Under the pieces are notes generated by a model. It was not told the origin of the DNA. It saw only the letters and a list, made by a program, of their open reading frames with translations, and ran no database searches. Below, one piece after another: positions 36,401 through 48,900 of a DNA stretch of 64,000 nucleotides; position 1 is the stretch's first letter, and each line of letters starts with the position of its first letter. Made by a program: the position numbers and the translations under genes. The stretch is from positions 10,102,310-10,166,309 of the forward strand of contig OZ038435.1 of assembly GCA_964036275.1 (NCBI GenBank), in the 5' to 3' direction. Origin of the DNA: Litoditis marina. Taxonomy: Eukaryota > Nematoda > Chromadorea > Rhabditida > Rhabditidae.

Positions 36401-38362
36401 AGCTGAGTCAAACGTAAACATTTATTTGAATATGGGACATTGAATAAATCAGTCATGTTTCTGATTTCCAGATCGTGGCTCATTTGAGTCGAGCGGAATG
36501 GCATCGATCGGCCAATCAGGAGAACTCGAACAGAATCGAGAGACTCGAGGGACACTGTCTACGGTACACATTTTAATAAATATATTTAGAAAAGAGTTTA
36601 TTCTACCCTTTTCTCTTCTATCCAGTATCTTTTTCTAATAAGAAAGTAACAACTAACGAATGGTGTTATTACCCGAGAGAAAAGTACCCATCTCAATAAT
36701 TATTATCGTTTTCAGTTTTGTAAACAGTAACGTGCGGAAGTGGACGTAATTCTCAAAATGTGATCAGATTTTGATTCTAATAAGTGGGCGGAACCTAAGT
36801 ATAGTGGGTGCCGAATTTATAAAATTCTCTCTCTCGCCGGAATCGAACCTGCGAGCAAAAGTTTTGTAGGAGGGCGCTAACCACTGCGCTATTGGAGAAC
36901 ATATTTGGAGAGCTTTGTAATAGAAGGCATGCGTGCGTACACAGCGGGAAGTGAGATATACAGTGCCCTCCCGCCTTTCTATTGGCGACGACTATAGAAC
37001 TGAATAACGACGCTTATAAAATCTTCATGTCTATATTTGTATGGTGTTTCATTACAGCTTTAAATCTGTAATCCAGTAATCTGTCCCCTTCCAGCCAGCG
37101 TTCCCTCTACCCTCTGTCTCCCTCGCTCGTTCCCTCTGACCGTCTGGACGCTCTTCGACTGTGTTCTCTCTCGTCGGCTCCCCATCTACTTCTTTTCCCA
37201 TCTCTGTTGCCGCCTGCTATCAAGGTTGGTCAAACAGAAAAGTTAATTCTCATCGGGGTATTCGTTTCTCTCAACTGGGGGGCGGGGCTTAATTTTGGCC
37301 TCGATCGTGCGATCTCCCAGTATGTCCACACTAACTGCTGCCTGGAATCGCAGAACTGTATGAAAGAAAGTGACCCAGTTATAGTCTGTTTCACCAATCG
37401 ATGTACTGCTACAGTAATCCGTCAATTATTCAAGGTGGTGTTTTCTAATGAAAAAGTCATTACTTTTGTTTTGTACTTTCAAGTTTTCAGAGTTAGTAGT
37501 AGTAAACGTGCAGAAGACACTATGAACATTTTGAGGCGTTCTGAATACGCTAATATTGTAAACTTTGACCTGGAAGTGTTAGCAGATTACTGTAGAGGGT
37601 TATAAGTGGTATATACATCTGTCAGAAAGCCACCATTCTTGAATGAAGTCGAAAGTTGGAGTATAAACGTGTTGTGTAACTATAACAACATCATAATCAG
37701 TAAGGTTTGACTATTATACAAAAAATAATTGGTTTTGTATTCAGATACGTCAACATTTCCTAGTTTTATCAAATTTGGCCCATCTCGCAGAACAGGGAGC
37801 CTTTTTTTAAAGTTATTTCGACTATTCGGTGATAACTCTATTCTCGTAATGAACAATACCTCGAGTGCAGAACACAATATGTCTAGCTATAAAACCCCTT
37901 CTCGTTCAGAGTACGTCTACGTATGCTAGAAGGTCCCGACACCTTCATCCCATTCTGCGTCTCTTCAAACATACGCTATTTCTCTGCTCTTACAACCCGC
38001 CGGGATGTAAGAGACAATAAATAGTGAGGCAGAACGAGAGACGCAGGATGGGATGAAGGGGCCCGGGTCTTCTAGCATTCGTACTCAGGATGAGGGTGGG
38101 AGTCTGGTACCTACCAATCCTTTTATCCGAAAGGAGCCAGCCAATATTTAACTAACTGCCAATTCGCGTATATAATAAATATTGTAATATCGCTTATATA
38201 ACCTGTATTACACAGGATGTATGCGGAAGTCTTGTGTGTAACCCGGGTCCGCTGCTCCGTGGTTCCAGTGGTACCTTCCTGAAGACCTCCATCAGTCTGG
38301 CTACCGTAACCGACCCTTCGATGCTCAAGGAGTCAACCCAAATGCAGATTGTTCGGATTTGA
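30428..38362 (+). CDS. div-1: DNA polymerase alpha-primase B subunit (POLA2)
   Basis: Structural subunit of DNA polymerase alpha-primase, which lays primers at replication origins and on the lagging strand. Exons: 30428-30515, 30721-30842, 31329-31390, 31740-31874, 32160-32271, 32582-32648, 32859-32950, 33187-33342, 33764-33875, 34205-34323, 34961-35073, 35458-35572, 36230-36301, 36472-36563, 37095-37224, 38216-38362; 577 residues against 598 in human. Order: N-terminal helical domain (about 1-70), nuclear-localisation stretch AAKKRKVEK (about 73-81), Ser/Thr linker, SRTEKGKVVTS, OB-fold region, then the inactive phosphoesterase-like domain (AAAGPFTSTDT, MGPFVDRSNKF) and C-terminal QRSLYPLSPS, CNPGPLLRGSSGTF and MQIVRI. 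Phase closes at every junction. The 33187 exon uses a poor acceptor (GATTTTAAG). A 33 bp extra exon at 35896-35928 is possible. The symbol is that of the C. elegans orthologue. Confidence 0.96.
31030..31199. repeat. CATACACCAG MITE (inverted copy)
   Basis: CATACACCTGTAATGTCCCA to GCTGGTGTATG. The interior reads as the reverse complement of the 34698 copy. Confidence 0.75.
33368..33491. repeat. TTAA MITE copy E
   Basis: TTAAAGCGGGACGATTATGT to CTTCTTTAA, in a POLA2 intron. Confidence 0.88.
34427..34550. repeat. TTAA MITE copy F
   Basis: Left TTAG is degenerate; right CTTTCTTTAA. In a POLA2 intron. Confidence 0.82.
34698..34868. repeat. CATACACCAG MITE
   Basis: CATACACCAGTAAAGTTGTC to CAGACCTTACTGGTGT. 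This is the best-preserved copy in the window. Confidence 0.85.
35316..35430 (-). repeat. Inverted copy of POLA2 exon 34961 start plus its upstream intron
   Basis: Reverse complement of about 34897-35004 (intron end, acceptor and the first ~44 exon bases), nearly identical apart from an 8-base insertion (GGATTTCT). It lies in the next intron, so the two arms could pair around the exon. Confidence 0.9.
35896..35928 (+). other. Duplicated in-frame 33 bp candidate exon of POLA2
   Basis: Preceded by TTTAACAG and followed by GTGAAC. It reads LPMEAIKAYGK in phase 0-0, against LPMEAIKSYGK at the end of exon 35458-35572. Of 4 base differences, three are silent and one is S to A. Downstream similarity continues about 115 bp into the intron. 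Confidence 0.7.
36800..36996 (-). repeat. tRNA-like pol III repeat, copy S1
   Basis: Minus strand: TAGCGCAGTGG-type A box and GGTTCGATTCC B box. Ends TATAGT...ACTATA. In a POLA2 intron. Confidence 0.8.
37377..37612. repeat. TATAGTYTGTTYCAC palindromic element
   Basis: Left TATAGTCTGTTTCACCAATC..CTACAGTAATCCG, right inverse ending in ATTACTGTAGAGGGTTATAA. Copies at 44340, 49738 and 61230; related elements at 42793 and 62713. Confidence 0.8.
37906..38088. repeat. TCAG-flanked MITE (GTACGTATGCTAGAAG), ~175 bp
   Basis: TCAG at 37906-37909 and again at 38085-38088. Inner arms CTTCATCCCATTCTGCGTCTC and inverse. In the last POLA2 intron. Confidence 0.85.
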
Positions 38363-39216
38363 ATGGATATTGGATATATTGTGGGTGACCACTTGGTCAT
38401 TGTAGTTTGATCGAGATACACACCACAGTCTACGAATTTCGATCGAAAAGTACAGAGATCAAACTACATACATTGTATACGCTTTAGAGACAGTGAGTTC
38501 TATGGTTGTGGTCCTATTTTAGTTATGCTATCACGTGAGTGAACGTGTATCGCGTGTCATCCAGGTGACTTACAGAACAATCGGTTTAGAATTTACAAAG
38601 CCTTTTCGGGGAAAGTTTTCCACGGTTTTATGATTGTTAGTTTGTAAATTGGTTATGTAACATGTTCCCATATTCTAAACTCTGATTTAGTTTAACAATT
38701 GCTAGAAAATGTCTTGTTCAGAAAGTTATTGTTTTGAGGTTTCGAGTTTTTCATTTTCTCTTGATAAGTTCAAGTTTAGTTAACTTTCGCAGATGCTCTT
38801 CGTTCTCCTTTTCTAGTAACTGAAGTGATCTCTTCTATTGACGTGAAATTATCTAAAATTCTCCGTTTATTAGTTTAACCTCGGTTTTCTGTCTTTTTCT
38901 AGGAAATTTCTGTGTTATGCGACAATTGTCTAACATTTATGCGTTGAATCGTATACAGTGTGTTTTGATATGTTTTCTGAGTGAAGTTGAAATATTTCTT
39001 CTCCATTTTCAGTTTTTTATCTCCAAAATCGAGTGAGAAGGCATTGTAGTAGGGGAGCTGGAAATAAAATGAGTAGAAATGAGGAGTGGTTATTTATAGT
39101 CGGAATCATCATTACGCCAACTAATACAGTAGGCACTTGAACGTTCTATTGAAACCCTCGACTTTTCAATTATGTTTTCCAATACGATTTGTATAATTAA
39201 GATTTAGATGAATGTG
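38363..39216. other. POLA2 3' UTR and gap
   Basis: AT-rich, with AATAAA at 39063-39068 as a possible poly(A) site. A TGTAGTTTGATCGAGAT...GATCAAACTACA hairpin lies at 38402-38468, and the same TGTAGTTTGATC motif recurs in many introns of the window. Confidence 0.6.
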
Positions 39217-39488
39217 GTGAATTCTATATGCAACCGGGTTTTTTGGTAACCTAACCGGTTTTGGTAACCTTTTTTTTAGGTTACCTCAGCAGGTAACCGG
39301 TTGGTAACCGAAAATGAAAAACCGGTTACCTGTTTTTCTAACGTAAAATGTGTTTTTTTACCGTTAGTTTGTACGGTAACAGGATTTTACTTTTAGGTTA
39401 CCTACCGGTTACTTGTGAAGTAACCTGAAAAAAGGGTTACCAAAAACCGGTTAGGTTACCGAAAAACCCGGTTACATATAGAATTGGC
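39217..39488. repeat. GGTTACC palindromic element, ~270 bp
   Basis: Ends GAATTCTATATGCAACCGGG and CCGGTTACATATAGAATT. Packed with AACCGGTT and GGTTACC. Copies at 45722 and 63056. Confidence 0.88.
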
Positions 39489-39918
39489 CGATGAATGTGC
39501 ATACCGGAAATATCTTGTTAGTATTCGGTAGTATAGCAGATTTTTGGGTTTAATATGTTTTAGTTTCGTAACTATAAGTTCCTTCTGAATAAAATGATTA
39601 TAAACAGAAAGAAAAGACTAATTGTGTCTCACCCGAGGCAGAAGCAATGGCGAGCGTGGGCAAGACATACAGTATGACGGGAGAAGAAACTGGGGGGCGT
39701 GGCTTAATTTTGGTCTCGATCTTACGACCTCCCAGTATGTCCACACTAACGGCCGCCTAGAATAACATGTAGGAGTTATGGAAGATAACTCAATCATCAC
39801 CTATAACTCGAGGTGACTCAATTATTTGTTTTTTGCGGTGTGGTTTGTAAATTTCTAGTCTCAATTGTCCGGCACAACTTTTACTTGTATTTGTTCTATC
39901 CAGTATCTCTGATGTGGA
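39489..39918. other. Intergenic between convergent POLA2 and kringle gene
   Basis: No gene seen. Bases 39690-39768 match 37276-37346 (GGCTTAATTTTGG, CTCCCAGTATGTCCACACTA), a shared repeat. Confidence 0.6.
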
Positions 39919-42900
39919 TTAACAACTATGTGCTATAGTTTGGTGACGACACCCATCACAAGTTTCATGTGTGGACTGAAAAGTAGTGAGATTAAAATAC
40001 AAACATAGAAAAATAGAATCACATGTACAGTTTCCGGCTTTTTCAGTGTACCACTACGTTGTACCAAATACGGTACCGTTTACCGTATACGTACTGCTCT
40101 ACAAGTACCGATACCGAACCATATACCTTTTTGCACAGTCCCATCGCGCCTCCATTGTCGCACAGTTTGTTGACCACAGGGGGCGGAGCCTCGTTTTTAT
40201 CGATTGGACACGCGCATTCCGGAAAACAGGGGGAATAACGAATTACCTGAAAATTTGTGACATCAGATTTAGTTTAAAGTTACTACTTCGTCAAACTGAC
40301 AAATCGATTCGTGTATTGTATCTTTGACTTTGCTGTGTATGACCAAGCACTTAGTCAAGGCGACCCATTGAAATGGTGCACTGAATTAGAGCTGTGAAGT
40401 AGTGCTGGAGTCGTCAGTTTTCCTTTTTTTCAAAGTCCTAACGATCAGCAAAATTATGGTAGTAAGACAGTGACACTCCTTTCTAAACACTGATCTGTGG
40501 TTTGACTAAAAACTCAAAAAGATACTACGTACGTACCCCCTCCTTTTTGTAGAAACAGCCGGGGCCTCCATTTAACAGATCTTCCAGAAGAGAAGTTGCA
40601 TCCGCCATGAAGAACGGCTTCTTCTTTCCATTTTGCATCTCCGTTCGGAATATCGTATTGATTGAAACTTTCTTCAATGACAACAATTTGCCGAGGTCGA
40701 GACATCGCGGGCTAAAAGTATAATGAATGACAAATACATTTCATCGAAAAATTGTGTCTTATAGCTGGATTCTTTTACATCACGATAATCGACAAAAACA
40801 AGAAGTAATAATTACGAAGTTCGCGCCAATACGGTGAACCCGTATTTTGCTGTGTTTGTAGTTTGTATTGATTCCGTTGCTTTTCGGTCGGGATTCGTAC
40901 GTTGATTACGACGTGTATCGAGATCAAAATACAACTCAGTTTTGGTCGTCCCCTATATTCAGCCCAATATTCAAAGAAAGAAAAACGACGCGAAACTTGC
41001 TATGTGAATAGATCCCATATAATGAATGAGTAGATCAAACTAATCAATCAACACAAGTTTGACCTGTTCATCAGATGTACTTGTGCCTCCCGGAAAAAGA
41101 GGCGCCCCTCGTTGGAAAACCGCGGATCCAAAAGGACCTTCGTGTAGAAAACATATCTCAAATAGTCGGCTCTCTCAGAGTCGCCAGCCAGCTGGAAAGA
41201 AAAGTATTATAGGAGGGCAGAATGGAAAGTCAGTTAAGGTACCCCGGGGTACCTAATCATAGCGTTGCGCGCCCCAAAACAGACTAAAACATATGAACCG
41301 TATGCAACATACGTTGCTCAGTTTGAATAGAAAATAGTATTTATGTGTTTCTGTCGAGCAGCTCTTTCATATTAAATTTCCTTTCTGTCCCCCCTCACCT
41401 CAATACCTCAATGTCCTTGATTCAATTCAATTTCACTTTCAATTCCCCATCGTTGTTCAGTGTGCAGAAATGAGAATACACTTTCCGTGTAGGAAGTATA
41501 AACCTTTGAAAACCGTTAAAATTTTGTCGATTACCCTAAACGGGGTTTTAAGTTACGGTACGGAATACGGTCGGTTAACTACCAACGTTTTGTGAAGTTT
41601 TAAGTTTACTCACCAGTTTTAATTGTTCCGCGATGGCCTGCAAATCAAACATTGACGGAATTTTCAGATAATTGTTTTCGAGATTGTATGAAACACACTG
41701 AGCTACAGTTGCCTAGTGAGATGTAATTTGATTTGTTGCATTTCCCACAGGCTTGTATGTTTTAGGAATTCGTCAAACTTGTGTTGATTGATTTAGATAG
41801 TTTAGGAAAAAAATGAAATCATCGGAATAACTAGATTTTGAAGGTTCACCGATAATTTTTAGAAAGTAATGAGATATTCCGACCCGGCGGCGTAGCAAAC
41901 CGTCCAACCTCATGAGAAGTTCATATGAGTTTCTCATGAGATACCTCATAGCTACTCGTGAACTCTTAATGTTGTAGCATAGCAATCAATAGAATCTCAT
42001 GAGAAACTCGTGCTAATAGCTCATGAGGTGATCTCATGAACTTTTGTGGGGATTGCTACGGCGCCAGGAAGCATATTTGAAAGAACTGGTAGAGGTGATC
42101 TAAATCACAATATCCTAATCAATCAAGGATGTTGATCGATTCAATCAATACCTCCATCCATGGCATACACTCGTCGTTGTTCACCGTCCTAGTTCTGTCT
42201 CCATAGTATTCGTATCGATCCCAAGTTGTGGACAAAATGTCCTTTTTCAATTTCTGTCGCGGCCAGCAACTGAAAGAGGGATTATAGTCCTCAGAATTCC
42301 TAAATGGAGCGTGTTAGAAGTTTCGGAGGGCTAGAGGTCAGAGAAAATCAGGTTTTTTCAAGAGTTTTTATCACGTGTTGTACAAAGGGTGAACAACTTC
42401 TCACATAACTACCGATTGTTCTGAAATGCTGAAACTTGTTGAAAGTCAGCTTCAGAGTTTAGTTGGCACGCTGCCAAATTCAAATGTTAGAACTACACTA
42501 GAAGTTTATTAAATAGTTTACCAATATTCACGTGAAGTTAGCAATCTAATGAGGAAGTGTGCACTTTGTCGTTCCACGTTTCCGAGTTCTGCTGTGTTTA
42601 AAATGTTTCACGTGACTGTGCGATCGACTGACAGTATATGCGGTACCTACCACTTATCTTCTGTGCAACTACCAGCGGACACTTTCTATGGAATGAAAAA
42701 TGTATAAAGCAACTATGTCTGAAATGAAGATTGGTCCAGAGACATCTCATCGTTTAGATTCTCCATCGAACCACAGTGACAGCAGAGAAGTATAGTTCGT
42801 TTCACGCAACAATAGCCTTCTACAGTAAGCTTATAAAACTTTTAAGAGAATTTTTCCCATCTTTAAGATATTGCGAATAGTTTAAACTTTGAGATTTCGC

Positions 42901-45900
42901 TTTCCATATTGGTTACTATAAGCATAGAAAACAGTGAATCTAAATTCATATTTATTGGTTCGATAAATGCCCTTGAATATTCGAAAGACTACTGTAGAAA
43001 GTCATCGATTGGTGAAACGAACTATACCAATGTACCGTATCGGTCCACGATTAGTTGAATCTACACATTTGTTATACCACTTTTGCAGTTGTTCACGATC
43101 TTCCATGTTCCAAGGTTTGAAATTCATTTCGAGTTGAATTCGAGCTGAAATACATATTGTAAACCAACCGTATGGAATGGTCCTGACACGCAGCGAAGCA
43201 GGGCACCCAGGGCGCCAATTCAAATGGGGGCGATGACGTCCTGTCGAGGGGAAGGGAACGGTTCGGAGCGATGAGGTTGCTGGAAAGATAGACGGCTTGG
43301 TACAACCACATCATACCTACGTACTTATCATAGAATAGACTAGAATAGATTTATTCGCGGTTGAACACGTGACTTCCACATAGTATGTGGCACTCCAAAT
43401 GAGTAAATGGAGAGGCGAAGTGAAAAGGAAAAGGGTATGGTTACCCTGTTACGCGCACATGATATTACATGCAATTTAACATTATTGCACATAATATTAC
43501 AACAGAGCAGCAGGAATCCGTCCATTCTGCCAACCTTTTGAAAATACCACTCCCAAAAACCTCGCTCTCCGTCGGACGTTCGAAATAAGTGCGAGCCCAT
43601 TGGAACATGTGCAAAGGTTTGAAAACAGTCCGATAACAAGTTGTGGAAATTTCGAAAGTTGTGAATAGCATGAAACTCTTTGTTTCTAGACTAGAACTGG
43701 TTGTTCTAATTGATAAAAGAACTCCATGTACTAACTCAAGCAGAAGACTGGGAACCTCCTTTTTGATGGGATGCCATGGTCCGGCCACACTCGCACGAAG
43801 ACCCGTCTGGTAGCATCTGCAAGAATGTAATCGGAATGACGAGAATCAATTGAAGGATTCCGTGGTAGTTAGAATGATCAAGTCAAAGAAAACGCGAAAC
43901 ACTTTTAATTTTTTTCTGAATTTTAAAAGCTTAACTTTTTGAAAAATGTACACCTTTTTTTGTTTTTCTGGTTGTTTATGTTCTGTTCGTCCTTTTTCCG
44001 TGGTTTGAGTTATGGAGATTATTCGAAGTATACGTATTCTTACAGAAAGTTTTGTAGTGGGTGTGTTTAGCCCAATTGGAACGAGATACCTCCAATTGTC
44101 ATTTAATCCCCCCCCCCCGAGGATGGTTTGAAAATCACCTTTTTCTGGTGCTGACTAGCTGCCCGCTTGAAGTTGCCCAACGTAGAGGACTCGAAGAAAT
44201 GGCTAAATAAGAAGATACAATGAGAACATGAAATCCAGAAAGTGACTTTTCCGAATTGCAGTGTGATGTACGAATGAGAAGCAGATAAGATTCTTTTTGT
44301 CTTTTTCGGTTACTGTGATCTTCACAACGTAATGGATATGACTATACTCTGTTTCACCAATCGATGTCCTTGTACAGTAACCCGTCGCGTATTCAATAGG
44401 CTTTTTCTACAGAATAATTGGATATTTCGGTTCCAAACTGTCAAGGTTTGAAGTAGGGAACGTGCAGAGGACATTTCCAGAATTTGGAAAAAATCCAAAA
44501 AATCCAATAAACAACACTTTGTTGTGGAAGTTGAAGCAGATTACTGTAGGGGGTTGTAAGTGGGTGGAAGAAACTATATGTTCAATCCGAATCCGTGAAA
44601 CTCACGTGTGTACAATGGGGCGGCGTCCGGTATGTTGTCGATCAGAAACGGAACATCTAGCACGTCGCTTAGGTCTGAAAGTTTGATAAAACTTGGAAAA
44701 TAAAAAAAAACTTGAAATAGTGTGCTTGAAAAATCATGATATTGCTTCTGTAGGTATGGAGTATCACTTAAAGCAATCATGTAACTCAATGGAACCCTTC
44801 AATAGGTTTGAAAAAGCAATAAAACAATAACGTTCTATGTTTGAACAACCCATAGTATAGTTCGTGCCGAATTTATAAATTTCTGTCTGTCGTTGGAATC
44901 GAACCTGCGAGCAAAAGGTTCGTAGTGGGGCGCCAACCACTGTACTGATAGAGAACATAACCGGGGGTAAGTATGCTAGAATATCCCGGTCTTTTCCTCC
45001 CATCCTGCGTGTCTCCCCCTGCCGCACTATTTCTCGTCTCTTACATCCCGGCGGGACGTAATAGCAGAGAAATAGCGTATGTTTGAGGAGACGCAGGATG
45101 GGATGAAGGGGCCGGGATCTTCTAGCAAACGTACTCTGAAAGCTTTGGAATCAAAGACATGTGTGCGTACACAGCGGCACGTGAGACATACAGTACGCTT
45201 CCGCCTTTCCGTTGGCGACGACTATATGAGCAAGTGTCACAGGATGTCACAGACAGGGTTGGGGTTAAGAATAGAGACATTATTGAGTATTTCAATGTGT
45301 ACAGTAGCAATCTTTGTAGAAATGATGAGAACTATAAATTAGTCATCCTCTACATGTAGCCAGATTGGAGAACTTTTCCCTCATAGCCTTTGAAAGATTC
45401 GCAGACCGGTTGGTCTTTCCCCAAACCCTGTCCCTTACGAAATTGAACTTAAAGTAGGACGACTATGTGCTCCGATCTCGGCGCGTCAGTTCTTAAAACT
45501 GCAATTGAAAAATGTATTGCAGTCCAAAAAACTGAAGCGTTGAGATTGGAGCACATGATCGTCCTTCTTTAAGGTGCACATTTTTCGTACAACTCCTATC
45601 AAAGCTCTGATTACGAGGATCTGCATTGTAGAGTGAAGTGTGAGAGAGAAATTATATAGTCATCAGAATATCTACATAGACTCTTACAGTAGGAAACTAG
45701 GAACTTAGGTTTAGACACATTTGGCCAATTCTACAACTAACCGGGTTTTTAGGTAACCTAACCGGTTTTTGTTAACCCTTTTTTCAGGTAACCTCACAAG
45801 TAACCGGTGGGTAACCCAAAACTAAAATCCGGTTACCGTACAAACTAACGGTAAAAACCACATTTTGCGTTGGAAAAACAGGTAACCGGTTTTTCATTTT

Positions 45901-48900
45901 CGGCTACCGACCGGTTACCTATCGAAGTAACCGGAAGAAAGGTTACCAAAAAACCGGTTAGGTTACCAATAAACCCGGTTACATATAGCATTCACCGACA
46001 CATTTAGACAGGCTCACCTGTAGCCAAGTTGTGCTTGACAACCTTGTCCCTCATAGCCTCTGGAATACTGCTGATCGTCCGTTTTGACAATGGGGCCACA
46101 ATCTCTAGGGAACTATGACCCAAAAGGGTCCGGAACGGAAAGTGGGTCTTGGACAGACAAAGTTCGGATACCGTATCCACGCAGGGATGGAAACACGGCT
46201 CGCGTTTGGTCTGGAATCATTTGAATGTGAAAGAGAGGATGCAGAACTAGAACGGTACCTGAACTCTATATATTTTGGCTGTTCAGTACGGTGTACAAGC
46301 TACTTTTGGTCCATTACTAAAAAGTTCGAAAGCAAAAAATACTTAAATTGAGTTAGTTTCATTGAAGAGGTGTGAGGAGAGGGGGGGGGGCACTTCAGGA
46401 AAACAACAAAATTGTGGAACTCAATCTAGTCCAGAACTTCATAACCACTGGAGTTGTGCTGCTTCATATCAGTATTGAAAAATTAACGCTTTTTTATACA
46501 CAGAGTAAAATTAGATATACCGTAACCTTTCACCGCTGGTATGGCTAGAACTATAGCCGCCTAGATTTGAGTTTTCATGAAACCAACCTTATTGCCAGCC
46601 TTGTAAAAGCACCACGGCCCCAATTTGTCGTCGTCAGGGTTTCTACAGTAGTTTTCGTGTTGGGACACACCGCGCGACAGGCGAGACAGTGTGTGCGACA
46701 GAGAGGGCGCAGAGAAACGAGAAAAGTCCGTTTCGCTGAAGGAATGCGTGACGGAATCCCATCGGAGACACGGCTTGTTTCTGGAGAAAAATGGTTTCCG
46801 AAAGAACTACTTGTTCACAATATGCAAATGTTTTGCGACTACGTTATTATCGTCGTCAAACTATCATATAGGAGCTGATCAAACCTAAATTGTAGTTTGA
46901 TTTGTCTGCACAGTAGACGGTGAATTTCGACTGAAATATAGTCGTCGTCAACGGAAAGGCTGGAGGGTACCGTATATCTCACTTTTCGCTGTGGGCGAAC
47001 ACATGTCTTTGAGTCTTCGAATCTAAAGCTTTCCGGTTGTGTTCTCTAATAGCGCAGTGGTTAGCGCCCTGCTTCGAAACTTTTGCTCGCTGGTTCGGTT
47101 CCCGCCAACTACAGAATTTCATAAGCTTGGCACTCACTATACAGTGGGTTAAAACTACAAACAAAGTATATCAGAAGAACGTGCACCGCCAGAGCCTCCC
47201 CGATAGATGGATATAGTCGTCGCCAACGAAAAGGCGGAAGAGTACTGTATATCGACACTTTCCGCTGTGTACGCACACATGTCCTCGATTCCAAATCTTT
47301 TTGGCCATGTGCCTTATAGCAGGGTGGTTAGCGCCTTGCTGCCAAACTTTTGCTTGCAGGTTCAATGCCGGCAAGAGACATAAATTTATAAATTTGGCAC
47401 TCACTATAGGTGTCTATTGAAAACGTATAATTATGGAACTCGGTTAAAAACAGTCAAATTTGCATGAATTTTACGTTCGCAAGTGGCGTCGTTCAAAACA
47501 GTCTCGTTCGCGTATGAAATAGTTTCATTCATGGACTTCGGAAAAATTGAAATATTAAATTTTATTATTCCTCACCTAACAGTAACCCGTTGTGGTCCCC
47601 GGTACCAGGTCATCCGGTCCGTCACCGGTCTACAAATCAGTCGATAATCGGAGGAAGGACGGCTGGATTGCGATATTCGCGTCACGTTTCGAGATCTGAA
47701 CAATGTGGTTATTATAAATAATTTTATGTAACTTCTTATAAAACCGTTGTATGAATCGTACCTCCACCAGTAATAGTTCAGATTGGTGGGGTCATATTTA
47801 CAAAAAGATAATTCAGAATTGAACTCAAGACCAAAAGATTAGAAACAAACTACAGAGCTGTTACATCAACATTAAATGGTTTCGATTGAGTTTTTTATCA
47901 CAGAAAACTGCGTAGTTGCATTTTCCATCAGTAACAATGTAGAAATTACGTATAGAAAACTTGAAAGAATTGGAAAGGCTGTTTTTTTGTGGTTATTCAG
48001 AATATTAACAGTGTACAACTTGCCTGCTACAGATAGTGGTCCGTTCGTCCACTTGTATTGTTTTCTTGCCGCCCAACAACAAGTTACCGTACTCCGTCAT
48101 CGTTTTGTCACAGTGGGAAGTGTCGAACGGGTCCTGAGTACGTATGCTAGAAGATCCCGGCACCTTCATCCAATTTTCGTTCTGCCTCACTATTTATTGT
48201 CTCTTACATCCCGGCGGGATGTAAGAGCAGAGAAATAGCGTAGGTTTGAGGAGACGCAGGACGGGAAGGTGCCGAGATCTTCTAGCATACGTACTCTGAA
48301 GTGGAAAGTAATTGCTTCCTTCTAGCTGGAAGATGGTACTCCCGGTTCATCTTCAGGTCGATCTGACAACTATAACAACGTGAACAAGTATCCTCATTGA
48401 AAAGGGACTTTCTGATGTGTGAATGATAAAAATTTTTTTCGGAAGACGATGATTATAGGGGGTGCCAAATTTATAATTTTTTGTCGCTCGCCGGAATCGA
48501 ACCTGTGAGCAAAAGTTCCGTGGCTATGCGCTAAACACTGCGCTACGAAAGTACATCACGGCATGGTTTCGAATCGAAGACATGTGTCTGCACACAGCGA
48601 AAATTGAGATAAACAGTACCCGCCTTTTCGTTGGCTACTCTATCCCAGCAGCTGTATGTAATTATAGGCATCGGAATTCGTAGAAAAACATAAGCTGAGC
48701 ACAGAATCGCAAAAACATTTTGTTCTCACTTGTATGTCTTTGAATCCCTTCCAACAATTGGCATCGCAACGGAAAGGCCGTTTGTTCGGGTCCCACGCGG
48801 CTGCCGAAAAGACTGAAATACAATTCGTTGGAAACAAATATTTTTCCCTTCGGTGGACAAGGTGTGTCAAAGTTGTGTTAGATTTGAGTTAGTCATGCTC

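Noticed and set aside
36800..36996. Functional tRNA genes in the S repeats
   Set aside because: Box A/B spacing fits, but no closed anticodon and acceptor stems, and the copies are dispersed and decayed.
43169..43279. Alternative exon of the kringle gene ending at 43169 with a 24 bp intron to 43145
   Set aside because: An intron of 24 bases is too short for nematode splicing. The donor at 43187 gives a 43-base intron and closes the phase.
43340..43639. Minus-strand reading frame giving HLFRTSDGERGFWEWYF in the kringle-gene exon
   Set aside because: Open, but the phase does not connect to both neighbours. The 282 bp exon 43816-43535 in another frame does.
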